Assembly: GCA_040755975.1 (NCBI GenBank)
Contig: JBFLZY010000135.1
Coordinates: 1-5,191, forward strand
Direction of reading: 5' to 3'
Origin: JAIMBK01 sp040755975
GTDB taxonomy: Bacteria; Bacillota; Desulfotomaculia; Desulfotomaculales; Nap2-2B
DNA: 5,191 nucleotides
Part shown: positions 1-5,191 of the stretch, in pieces
Layout of the letters: each line of letters starts with the position of its first letter
Numbering within the stretch: position 1 is the first letter of the stretch
Made by a program: the position numbers and the translations under genes
Notes under the pieces: model-generated
What the model saw: only the letters and a program-made list of their open reading frames with translations
Databases searched by the model: none
Told to the model about the DNA's origin: nothing

Positions 1-15
1 TGAAGTCTTCATCCG

Positions 16-22
16 AAGGGAG
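16..22 (+). promoter_or_regulatory. Ribosome binding site of hisG
   Basis: AAGGGAG lies 10 bases upstream of a TTG codon at 33. The hisG reading frame stays open to the left edge of the window, so this site is the main reason for choosing the TTG as the start. The protein that follows begins with the usual N-terminal strand of the family, just before the LPKGSL motif, which agrees. Confidence 0.7.
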
Positions 23-32
23 CTTTTTAAAC

Positions 33-905
33 TTGCTGAAATTGCGGCTGGGTTTACCAAAAGGAAGCCTTCAGGAGGCAACTTTTTCTTTATTTAAACG
101 GGCCGGTTTTCACCTGCGGGTGAACGACCGCTCCTATTACCCCACGATTGACGATCCGGAGCTCGAAGTGGTGCTCATGCGGGCCCAGGAAATTCCCCGT
201 TACGTAAGCGAAGGGGTTCTGGACGCGGGGTTGAGCGGCCTGGACTGGATCCTGGAGAATGAAGCGGACGTTGTTGAGGTGGCCGAACTCGTCTATTCCA
301 AGCATACTTTGCGGCCTATCCGCCTTGTTCTGGCTGTGGCCAGGGACAGCGATATCAAGGACGTTGCAGGTTTAGAGGGAAAACGCATTGCCACCGAACT
401 GGTGCGGGTTACCCGGAAATTTTTGACCGCCCACGGGGTGAAGGCAACGGTAGAATTTTCTTACGGGGCTACGGAAGTAAAAGTTCCCGACCTGGTGGAC
501 GCCATTGCCGACCTGACCGAGACGGGCAGCTCACTGCGGGCAAATAACCTGCGCGAGATTGCTACTATTTTAGAGTCAACCCCCCGGCTGCACGCCAGCA
601 GAAAGTGCTGGGAAGATCCCTGGAAGAAAGAGAAGTTGCAAAATCTAGCTGTTTTGTTGCTGGGCGCCTTGCGGGCGGAAAATAAGGTAGGCTTAAAGAT
701 GAATGTTCCGGGGGACCGGCTGGATGACGTGCTGGCGATTCTCCCGGCCATGAAACATCCTACGGTCTCCCAGCTGGTCAATAGCGACTGGGTGGCTGTG
801 GAAGTAATCCTGGACGAAAAGAAGGTTCGCGACCTGGTGCCGGCGCTGAAAAAGGTCGGCGCCCAGGATATTATCGAATACCCTTTGAAAAAAGTCATAC
901 CCTAA
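33..905 (+). CDS. hisG: ATP phosphoribosyltransferase, long form (HisG)
   Basis: Cytosolic enzyme of the first, committed step of histidine synthesis: it joins ATP and PRPP to give phosphoribosyl-ATP and pyrophosphate. The 290-residue product starts with the LPKGSL motif (residues 8-13), has DAGLSGLDW (64-72) and TELVRVTRKF (121-130), and carries the phosphate-binding stretch DAIADLTETGSSLRANNL (156-173). Residues about 212-288 form the regulatory C-terminal domain (HisG_C, PII-like fold), ending in EYPLKKVIP. This length and the extra domain mark the long form, which in studied species is inhibited by histidine and does not need the partner HisZ; short forms of about 210 residues lack this domain. 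The start is a TTG with a good ribosome site. No other his gene is visible; a rhomboid gene follows after 72 bases on the same strand. What precedes it is outside the window. Identity is firm; the exact start is slightly less so. Confidence 0.96.
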   Translation: MLKLRLGLPKGSLQEATFSLFKRAGFHLRVNDRSYYPTIDDPELEVVLMRAQEIPRYVSEGVLDAGLSGLDWILENEADVVEVAELVYSKHTLRPIRLVLAVARDSDIKDVAGLEGKRIATELVRVTRKFLTAHGVKATVEFSYGATEVKVPDLVDAIADLTETGSSLRANNLREIATILESTPRLHASRKCWEDPWKKEKLQNLAVLLLGALRAENKVGLKMNVPGDRLDDVLAILPAMKHPTVSQLVNSDWVAVEVILDEKKVRDLVPALKKVGAQDIIEYPLKKVIP

Positions 906-926
906 GGGGGATAAGCGGAAAAAGGG

Positions 927-951
927 TGCGCCGGGGCGGCAAGCCGGCGCA
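927..951 (+). other. GC-rich hairpin between hisG and the rhomboid gene
   Basis: TGCGCCGG (927-934) and CCGGCGCA (944-951) form a perfect 8-bp stem with a 9-base loop, 22 bases after the hisG stop. No T-run follows, so it is not a standard intrinsic terminator. It could slow the polymerase or protect the hisG 3' end, or mean nothing beyond high GC content. It sits just upstream of the rhomboid ribosome site (962-970) without covering it. Confidence 0.45.
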
Positions 952-961
952 GCATCCGGTT

Positions 962-970
962 AAAGGAGGG
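962..970 (+). promoter_or_regulatory. Ribosome binding site of the rhomboid gene
   Basis: AAAGGAGGG is an almost complete Shine-Dalgarno match and ends 7 bases before the ATG at 978. It fixes the rhomboid start and suggests strong translation. Confidence 0.8.
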
Positions 971-977
971 CAAGGCG

Positions 978-1891
978 ATGATTCCCATCCGGGATAGTGT
1001 GCGTCCGCGGCGCAGACCGGTCGTCAACTGGACGATCATCGCGATTAATCTCCTGGTATTTTTTTATGGTCTTGGGCTTTCCAGGCAACAGTTGGAAGAC
1101 GTTTATTTTCATTATGGGGTTATTCCCAGCGAGGTGTTTCATTTAATTAAAACCGGCGCTCCCCTGGAGCCTTTATTTTTACCTTTCCTTTCCGCCATGT
1201 TTCTTCACGGGGGATGGTTTCACGTCATCGGCAATATGTGGTACCTGTGGATATTCGGGGATAACGTGGAAGACCGCCTGGGCCNNNNNNNNNNNNNNNN
1301 NNNNNNNNNNNNNNNNNNNNNNNNNNNNNNNNNNNNNNNNNNNNNNNNNNNNNNNNNNNNNNNNNNNNNNNNNNNNNNNNNNNNGCTCCCCTGGAGCCTT
1401 TATTTTTACCTTTCCTTTCCGCCATGTTTCTTCACGGGGGATGGTTTCACGTCATCGGCAATATGTGGTACCTGTGGATATTCGGGGATAACGTGGAAGA
1501 CCGCCTGGGCCGCTTTCGCTATCTGTTGTTTTATCTGGCTGCCGGGATCATTGGGAGCATCGCCCACATCTTAACCAACCCCACCTCCCCCGTCCCCGTC
1601 ATCGGCGCCAGCGGGGCCATTGCCGGAGTGCTGGGCGGGTATTTCATCACCTTTCCCCGTTCCCGCGTGCTGGCCCTGGTGCCGGTCTTTTTCTTCCTGA
1701 CGCTGATGGAGGTTCCGGCCGTGATCTACCTGGCCCTGTGGTTTGTGCTGCAGCTTTTTAACGGGACGCTGTCCTTAGGCGGCGTGGCCAATCCGGTTGC
1801 CTGGTGGGCGCACATCGGCGGTTTTGTAGCGGGGATGGTTTTGATTAAGTTGATGGCGCCCCGGCGGGTAAGGTATGATTCTTTCCGGTAG
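978..1891 (+). CDS. Rhomboid family intramembrane serine protease (interrupted by an assembly gap)
   Basis: Polytopic inner-membrane protease that cuts transmembrane segments of other proteins; the substrate cannot be told. As written the frame is broken by 100 Ns plus a repeated 127-base block. Taking out the 227 surplus bases gives one open frame of 228 residues, a usual size for a six-helix bacterial rhomboid. In that protein: a positively charged N-terminus (RPRRR, 9-13), a first membrane helix at about 19-34, the HGGWFHVIGN loop and helix (77-86, with H82 and the oxyanion-type N86), the catalytic motif GASG with Ser136 in helix 4, and the catalytic His203 in WWAHIGG of the last helix. 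Hydrophobic segments lie near 83-95, 103-122, 131-148, 154-185 and 203-217. The short C-terminal tail is basic. It has a strong ribosome site and follows hisG by 72 bases. The gene is probably intact in the organism; the break is technical. Confidence 0.9.
1158..1284 (+). repeat. 127-base block, copy 1 (left flank of the gap)
   Basis: These 127 bases are identical to 1385-1511 by direct reading. The block ends exactly where the Ns begin. It encodes rhomboid residues from about G60 to L101. Together with its partner it looks like an overlap between two contig ends rather than a biological repeat. Confidence 0.93.
1285..1384. other. Assembly gap of exactly 100 Ns
   Basis: A run of exactly 100 N characters, a common placeholder length for gaps of unknown size. 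It lies between two identical 127-base blocks, so the true gap length is most likely negative (an overlap), with no sequence missing. Confidence 0.97.
1385..1511 (+). repeat. 127-base block, copy 2 (right flank of the gap)
   Basis: Exact copy of 1158-1284, starting at the first base after the Ns. The shift between copies is 227 bases, which is not a multiple of three; this is why the rhomboid frame seems to change across the gap, and why it is restored when one copy and the Ns are dropped. Confidence 0.93.
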
Positions 1892-1901
1892 GGCCTCCCT
1901 C

Positions 1902-1950
1902 ATAGATAGTCGATAGATAGTCGTCAGTCGTCAGTCGCCGGGATAGTCGG
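1902..1950 (+). repeat. Short tandem repeats (11-bp and 7-bp units)
   Basis: ATAGATAGTCG occurs twice head to tail (1902-1912, 1913-1923), followed by TCAGTCG twice (1924-1930, 1931-1937) and, after five bases, a further ATAGTCGG (1943-1950). All share the core AGTCG. The array is too short and irregular for a CRISPR; it looks like slippage-prone intergenic filler or part of a dispersed repeat family. Confidence 0.8.
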
Positions 1951-1968
1951 AATTCGCTGAAGCGAATT
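1951..1968. repeat. 8-bp inverted repeat (hairpin)
   Basis: AATTCGCT (1951-1958) and AGCGAATT (1961-1968) are perfect reverse complements with 2 bases between them; a realistic fold is a 7-bp stem with a TGAA loop. It has no T-run on either side. It directly joins the tandem repeats on the left and precedes the large palindrome by four bases. Confidence 0.75.
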
Positions 1969-1972
1969 ACTT

Positions 1973-2003
1973 AATAAGTTAAGTGCCTGGCACTTAACTT
2001 ATT
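1973..2003. terminator. 15-bp near-perfect palindrome, possible bidirectional terminator or REP-like element
   Basis: The arms 1973-1987 and 1989-2003 are perfect reverse complements around a single T at 1988; sterically this would be a 13- to 14-bp stem with a 3- to 5-base loop centred on CCTGG. The symmetry means both strands form the same hairpin, which fits a shared terminator for two converging operons. Against a classic terminator: the stem base is AT-rich and no T-run follows at once (the nearest, TTTTT at 2013-2017 on the plus strand, comes after a further GCCGGCACA). Its GTGCCTGGCAC core may instead belong to a dispersed palindromic repeat. The palindrome is certain; its role is not. 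Confidence 0.6.
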
Positions 2004-2006
2004 GCC

Positions 2007-2026
2007 GGCACATTTTTCTTTGTGCC
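2007..2026 (+). terminator. Small hairpin with a T-rich loop
   Basis: GGCACA (2007-2012) pairs with TGTGCC (2021-2026) around an 8-base loop rich in T. It follows the large palindrome by three bases. The right arm can pair instead with GGCAC at 2068-2072, so it is one of two competing folds. It could help termination of the plus-strand transcript, but no T-run follows. Confidence 0.4.
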
Positions 2027-2072
2027 TCAATTTTCATAATTAATGGTGGGAACGAATGTTTTCATGAGGCAC
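2022..2072. repeat. Inverted repeat bracketing a 35-base AT-rich segment
   Basis: GTGCCTCA (2022-2029) and TGAGGCAC (2065-2072) are perfect 8-bp reverse complements about 35 bases apart. Small symmetric ends around an AT-rich core resemble a tiny remnant element or a long hairpin. No target-site duplication is evident next to the ends. Confidence 0.6.
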
Positions 2073-2102
2073 TCCCGAAGAAGGAGATTTGTGCGGTTGG
2101 AT

Positions 2103-2723
2103 TTATCCTGGTCCGAACAGGAGAACCCGGGCCGGGGCGGCTTCCACGCCGGTGAGTTTTAAGGGGGCGACAATTAAAAAGTAAACCCCGGCAGGAACTT
2201 CTTTTAAGCGCAGGCCCTCGATGAGCAGAATTTTTTTCGCCAGCAGGGTGCGGTGGGTGGGGTAACCGGGCTGGTCCCTTTCGATTCCCAGGGCGTCCAG
2301 GCCCACTCCGCGCACCCCCAGATCCGCCAGATAGGCGGCAGCTTCGGCGCTCAGGTAGACAAAGTCGAAGGCAAAATTTTCGTTCCAGGAATTTTTGGTT
2401 TTCAAAAGAAGAAAGTCGCCCGGTTGAATGGCGTGCGCCAGCAAATCCCGGCGGCTTATTTTTTCCGGTACGCCGGTGAGGTCCAGCACCCGGCAAAAGG
2501 TAAAGAAGTCGGCCGGGGCGATACTTTCTACGCCCGGCCCCCCGGGGAAAACGTGTCCGGGCGCATCCACGTGAGTGCCCGTGTGCGTATCAAGGTACAG
2601 GCGGGTTTCCACGATTCCTTTCGGGTCGTCCTTCACTACCTTTAGCGCCGGCTGCTTTTCTGTTTTGTTTTTATATACCATCATGCCCGGGTAAATGGCC
2701 ATCGAAATGTCGAATATTTTCAA
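2103..2723 (-). CDS. Cyclase family protein (kynurenine formamidase-like metal-dependent hydrolase)
   Basis: A 206-residue protein of the Cyclase/KynB family (PF04199), soluble and metal-dependent, whose known members hydrolyse amide or lactam bonds (N-formylkynurenine, isatin). The family's metal motif HTGTHVDAPGH is at residues 47-57 (H47, H51, D53, H57), and the second cluster, with H157 and E169 in HRTLLAKKILLIEGL, is in place, so it should be active. FDIS near the N-terminus and VGLDALGIE (140-148) are also typical. The start is a TTG at 2723, backed by GGGAGGG 7 bases upstream; longer in-frame extensions up to 2960 have no family resemblance. It begins inside the last 53 bases of zwf, so it is probably translated from the gnd-zwf message. 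No tryptophan-degradation gene is near, so true formamidase activity is doubtful; the substrate is unknown. Confidence 0.88.
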   Translation of the reverse strand: MKIFDISMAIYPGMMVYKNKTEKQPALKVVKDDPKGIVETRLYLDTHTGTHVDAPGHVFPGGPGVESIAPADFFTFCRVLDLTGVPEKISRRDLLAHAIQPGDFLLLKTKNSWNENFAFDFVYLSAEAAAYLADLGVRGVGLDALGIERDQPGYPTHRTLLAKKILLIEGLRLKEVPAGVYFLIVAPLKLTGVEAAPARVLLFGPG

Positions 2724-4320
2724 CGGGTATCCCTCCCATCCCTTCCGGCAAAGGAAATGCCGCGGGGTTGGTGGCGTAATCGCGTTCTGCGCTCTGCCAG
2801 CAGGCGGGCAGATCTTCTTTTCTTTCCCCGCATACCGGCCACCAGCGCAGTCCGTCGCGCCCCGGAAGTTCCCCGGCTTCCGCCGGTCCCCAGGTGCCGG
2901 CCGCGTAGTTGGGAAAAACGACGCCGTTTTGTTCCCGGGCGGCCGCCATTGGCTCCACAAATTCCCAGGCCAGCGCGACCTCCTCCCAGCTGGTAAAAAG
3001 GGTTGGATCGCCTTTCCGTACGTCCAGCAGGAGACGTTCGTAGGCTTCGGGGGAGCCGGCGGCCAGCGCGCAGTTCTGGCAAAAATCCATGGTGACGGGG
3101 ATGATCCGGTTTTTCGTACCCGGTTTTTTCACGTTTAACTGCAAATAGATTCCTTCTAAGGGATCAACCCGGATGACCAGCAGATTGGGTGCTAGGGAGC
3201 CCTGTTCCTTAAAATACAGCACTTCCGGCAGGGAGCGAAACTGGACAAATATTTCCGTTCCTTTTACGGCCAGTCTTTTTCCCGTTCGCAGGTAGAAAGG
3301 GACGCCGGCCCAGCGAAAATTTTCGATAAAGATTTTCACCGCAATAAACGTTTCGGTATTGGAAAAAGGGCTGATTCCTTTTTCCTCCCGGTAGCCTGCC
3401 ACCCTAGTGCCGTTGATGATTCCCGGGCCGTACTGCCCGCGGACGACATTCCGGCGAAGATCAACCGGGGTAAGCGGCCGCAGCGTGCGCAGCACTTTGA
3501 TTTTTTCGGCCCGCACCGCTTCCGGGCGAAGGCTGCCGGGGGGTTCCATGGTCACCAGAGTTAAAAGTTGGAGCAGGTGGTTCTGGAACATGTCATTTAT
3601 CGCGCCCGCCTTTTCGTAGTAGGCGGCCCGTTCCCCCACGCCAAGCGTTTCGCTGACCGTGATTTGAATGTTGTGGACGTAATTTCTGTTCCAGAGGGGT
3701 TCAAAAAGGGCGTTCGCGAACCGGATGACAGCGATATTCTGAATCATCTCTTTGCCCAGGTAGTGGTCGATGCGGTAAATGTGCTCTTCGTCGAATACCT
3801 TCCGGATTTGCCTGTTTAATTCTTTGGCCGAAGCCAGATCCCGGCCGAAGGGTTTTTCAATCACCAGCCGTTGCCAGGCCGGGGGGTTGTTGGGCGCCAG
3901 GCCGGCCGCCCCCAGGTTCCCGGCGGCGGGTCCAAAATTTTCCGGGGCCACGGCCAGGTAAAAGATGCGGTTCCCGGCTGTTGCGAAGCGGTTGTCGAGT
4001 TCGCTGAGCAGCGTTTGGAGACGGCTGTAGCCGGCGCGGTCGTGCAGGTCCAGGGGCAGATAGAAAAAGCGCCGGGCGAAGGCGGACCAGGATTGCCCTC
4101 TTTTTACCGGGAAGCGTGTGTATTTCTGTAGATCCCGGAAAATCTCCTCCCGGAAAACGGCGTGGGTTTTTTCCCGCCGGGCCACACCCACCACGGCGAA
4201 GTTGTCCGGGAGGAGACCGTTCCGGTGCACGCCGTAGAGGGCGGGGTAAAGCTTGCGCCGGGCCAGGTCTCCGGTGGCCCCGAAAATCACCAGGATGCAG
4301 CCGGAATTATTTTTGGGCAT
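2671..4320 (-). CDS. zwf: Glucose-6-phosphate 1-dehydrogenase
   Basis: Cytosolic enzyme that oxidises glucose 6-phosphate to 6-phosphogluconolactone, usually with NADP+, as entry to the oxidative pentose phosphate pathway. The 549-residue product has the nucleotide-binding GATGDLA (14-20), EKPFGRD (155-161), the substrate-binding RIDHYLGKE (183-191), the catalytic His248 in DMFQNHLLQ, and RTGKRL (345-350). The normal core ends near residue 492 (RDGLRWW); the remaining 57 residues are extra, contain two Cys and several Trp, and their last part is encoded in the region overlapping the cyclase gene. The ATG at 4320 was chosen because GGGAG lies 8 bases upstream and the Rossmann strand follows at once; an in-frame start at 4395 would lie deep inside gnd. 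It overlaps the gnd stop by 14 bases, which implies translational coupling and one transcript. Confidence 0.97.
   Translation of the reverse strand: MPKNNSGCILVIFGATGDLARRKLYPALYGVHRNGLLPDNFAVVGVARREKTHAVFREEIFRDLQKYTRFPVKRGQSWSAFARRFFYLPLDLHDRAGYSRLQTLLSELDNRFATAGNRIFYLAVAPENFGPAAGNLGAAGLAPNNPPAWQRLVIEKPFGRDLASAKELNRQIRKVFDEEHIYRIDHYLGKEMIQNIAVIRFANALFEPLWNRNYVHNIQITVSETLGVGERAAYYEKAGAINDMFQNHLLQLLTLVTMEPPGSLRPEAVRAEKIKVLRTLRPLTPVDLRRNVVRGQYGPGIINGTRVAGYREEKGISPFSNTETFIAVKIFIENFRWAGVPFYLRTGKRLAVKGTEIFVQFRSLPEVLYFKEQGSLAPNLLVIRVDPLEGIYLQLNVKKPGTKNRIIPVTMDFCQNCALAAGSPEAYERLLLDVRKGDPTLFTSWEEVALAWEFVEPMAAAREQNGVVFPNYAAGTWGPAEAGELPGRDGLRWWPVCGERKEDLPACWQSAERDYATNPAAFPLPEGMGGIPVENIRHFDGHLPGHDGI
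2731..2737 (-). promoter_or_regulatory. Ribosome binding site of the cyclase gene, inside zwf
   Basis: Read on the minus strand this is GGGAGGG, ending 7 bases before the TTG at 2723. It lies within the 3' end of the zwf coding sequence and decides the cyclase start. A site this strong inside an upstream gene suggests reinitiation or independent ribosome entry. Confidence 0.75.
4307..4320 (-). other. 14-base gnd/zwf overlap
   Basis: The zwf start and gnd stop share the sequence ATGCCCAAAAATAA on the minus strand. The zwf ribosome site (4329-4333) is inside gnd. Such overlaps usually mean that ribosomes finishing gnd feed zwf translation, keeping the two enzymes in proportion. Confidence 0.85.
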
Positions 4321-5191
4321 GATCGAAACTCCCTGCTTTTTCCACTTCGTGACCGCCGAATTCGTAGCGCAGAGCCGCCACCACTTTCCCGGCAAAGCTT
4401 TCTTCCTGCTCCGAGCGATAGCGCATGAAAAGCGCGGCGGCGGTCACCGGCACCGGCACCCCCAGGGCCAGGGCCGTTTCCATCGCCCACCGGCCTTCGC
4501 CGGAGGAATGGACGACCCCCTTGATTTTTTCCAGGCGCACGTCTTTCGCCAGGGCTCTGGCGGTAAGTTCCATGAGCCAGCCGCGGATTACTGAACCGTG
4601 CTCCCAAACGCGGGCGATTTCGGGCAGGTTGAGCGGGAAGGGACCCCGGGCCAAAATTTCGAAGCCCTCCCCGATGGCCTGGAGCATTCCATATTCAATG
4701 CCGTTGTGCACCATCTTGACGAAATGGCCGCTCCCGGGAGGACCTGTGTGCAGATAGCCTCCGGGGACGCTGAGGTCCCGGAAAAGCGGCTCCAGGCGGG
4801 AAAAAACTTCCTCGGCGGCGCCGACCATGAGGCAGGCGCCGCGGCGCGCTCCTTCCGTTCCTCCGCTGGTGCCCGCGTCGACAAAATTGATCCCCTTCGC
4901 CTGGAGGTCGCGCGCCCGGCGCAGCGTGTCCCGGTAGTCCGAATTGCCTCCGTCAATGATTGTGTCCCCCGGCGCCAGCAGCGGAACCAGCCCGGACAGC
5001 ATTTCCTCCACGGGTGACCCGGCGGGAAGCATCAGCCAGATTACCCGCGGAGGGACCAGCCCGGCGACCAGTTCCGGCAGGCTGTAGGCTCCGCCAATTC
5101 CCCTGGTTTCCGCTTTTTTCGTTTTTTCCGGGGAGCGGTTATAGGCAACCACCCGGTGGCCCTTTTCAACCATGTTCAAGGCCAGGTTAAA
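4307..5191 (-). CDS. gnd: 6-phosphogluconate dehydrogenase, decarboxylating, short form (5' end cut by window)
   Basis: Oxidises and decarboxylates 6-phosphogluconate to ribulose 5-phosphate, CO2 and a reduced nicotinamide cofactor. The visible 294 residues begin with FNLALNM, which normally directly follows the GxGxMG cofactor loop, so about 10-12 N-terminal residues lie beyond the right edge; a TTG at 5179 is only an internal codon. Visible motifs: YNRSPEKT (17-24), IDGGNSDYRDT (79-89), the substrate loop GTSGGTEGA (107-115), and the active-site helix with K159, N163 and E166 in FVKMVHNGIEYG. The C-terminus has RYEFGGHEV (275-283). The total of about 305 residues marks the short form, which lacks the long C-terminal part of the 470-residue E. 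coli type enzyme. First visible gene of the gnd-zwf-cyclase operon; its promoter is outside the window. Confidence 0.95.
   Translation of the reverse strand, partial: FNLALNMVEKGHRVVAYNRSPEKTKKAETRGIGGAYSLPELVAGLVPPRVIWLMLPAGSPVEEMLSGLVPLLAPGDTIIDGGNSDYRDTLRRARDLQAKGINFVDAGTSGGTEGARRGACLMVGAAEEVFSRLEPLFRDLSVPGGYLHTGPPGSGHFVKMVHNGIEYGMLQAIGEGFEILARGPFPLNLPEIARVWEHGSVIRGWLMELTARALAKDVRLEKIKGVVHSSGEGRWAMETALALGVPVPVTAAALFMRYRSEQEESFAGKVVAALRYEFGGHEVEKAGSFDHAQK

Larger units (their letters stand above)
1892..2102. other. Convergent intergenic region rich in short repeats and palindromes
   Basis: Lies between the 3' ends of the rhomboid gene (plus) and the cyclase gene (minus). The left part (1902-1950) is built of short direct repeats, the middle and right part (about 1951-2072) of inverted repeats, and 1964-2065 is clearly more AT-rich than the coding sequence around it. 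No protein gene is convincing here. Since both operons end here, transcription termination is the expected function, but neither strand shows a clean stem followed directly by a T-run. Confidence 0.7.

Noticed and set aside
1158..1511. A true tandem duplication within the rhomboid gene
   Set aside because: Copy ends coincide exactly with the gap edges, the copies have no differences, and the shift of 227 bases would break the frame; an assembly overlap explains all three.
978..1574. A 198-residue reading frame running through the Ns, and a separate 155-residue frame at 1424-1891
   Set aside because: Both are products of the duplicated contig overlap. The first reads the repeated block in a wrong frame after the gap; the second is the C-terminal part of the same rhomboid starting at an internal Met.
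1902..1950. CRISPR array
   Set aside because: Units are 7-11 bp, head to tail with no spacers; no repeat-spacer pattern and no cas genes.
2012..2040. Plus-strand promoter with CATAAT at 2035-2040 as -10 box
   Set aside because: No acceptable -35 box at the right distance, and the only downstream plus-strand sequence is antisense to the cyclase operon.
2091..2162. Small plus-strand reading frame (GTG start, 23 codons) with GAAGGAG just upstream
   Set aside because: The Shine-Dalgarno match is good, but most of the frame is antisense to the cyclase 3' end, there is no recognisable product, and no promoter is visible. Chance is the simpler explanation.
2103..2960. Cyclase protein starting at 2960 (285 residues)
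   Set aside because: The extra 79 N-terminal residues lie wholly within zwf in another frame, have no family resemblance, and a strong ribosome site marks the TTG at 2723.
2671..4395. Zwf starting at 4395 (574 residues)
   Set aside because: It would overlap gnd by 89 bases, adds 25 residues not typical of the family, and the ATG at 4320 has a well-spaced ribosome site.

Overview
The window looks like a chromosomal piece of a moderately GC-rich bacterium. The style of the genes (strong purine-rich Shine-Dalgarno sites, two TTG starts, tightly overlapping genes, a Firmicutes-like G6PD sequence) suggests a clostridial Firmicute, perhaps a thermophilic Moorella/Desulfotomaculum-type lineage. That assignment is inference only; no marker gene is present.

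Layout: the plus strand carries hisG (33-905, long-form ATP phosphoribosyltransferase, first step of histidine synthesis), then a rhomboid intramembrane serine protease (978-1891). The rhomboid gene is interrupted by 100 Ns (1285-1384). The 127 bases before the gap (1158-1284) are repeated exactly just after it (1385-1511), flush with both gap edges. This is best read as two contigs that overlap by 127 bases and were joined with a placeholder. Removing the extra 227 bases restores one intact 228-residue protein with all rhomboid catalytic residues.

A 211-base convergent intergenic region (1892-2102) follows. It holds short tandem repeats, an 8-bp hairpin, a 15-bp near-perfect palindrome, and five copies of GTGCC/GGCAC arranged so that they can pair in alternative ways.

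The minus strand, read from the right edge leftwards, carries a three-gene operon: gnd (6-phosphogluconate dehydrogenase, N-terminus cut by the window edge), zwf (glucose-6-phosphate dehydrogenase) and a cyclase-family metal-dependent hydrolase (kynurenine formamidase-like). gnd and zwf overlap by 14 bases, zwf and the cyclase by 53. Together gnd and zwf supply the two NADP-reducing steps of the oxidative pentose phosphate pathway. The middle enzyme, 6-phosphogluconolactonase, is not visible; the cyclase-family hydrolase in the same operon is a speculative candidate for that or a related hydrolytic role.

Most of the window is ordinary metabolism. The points worth a second look are the assembly artefact, the palindrome cluster, the unusual zwf tail that overlaps the next gene, and the unexplained hydrolase in the pentose phosphate operon. 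No convincing new defence, mobile or RNA system was found.
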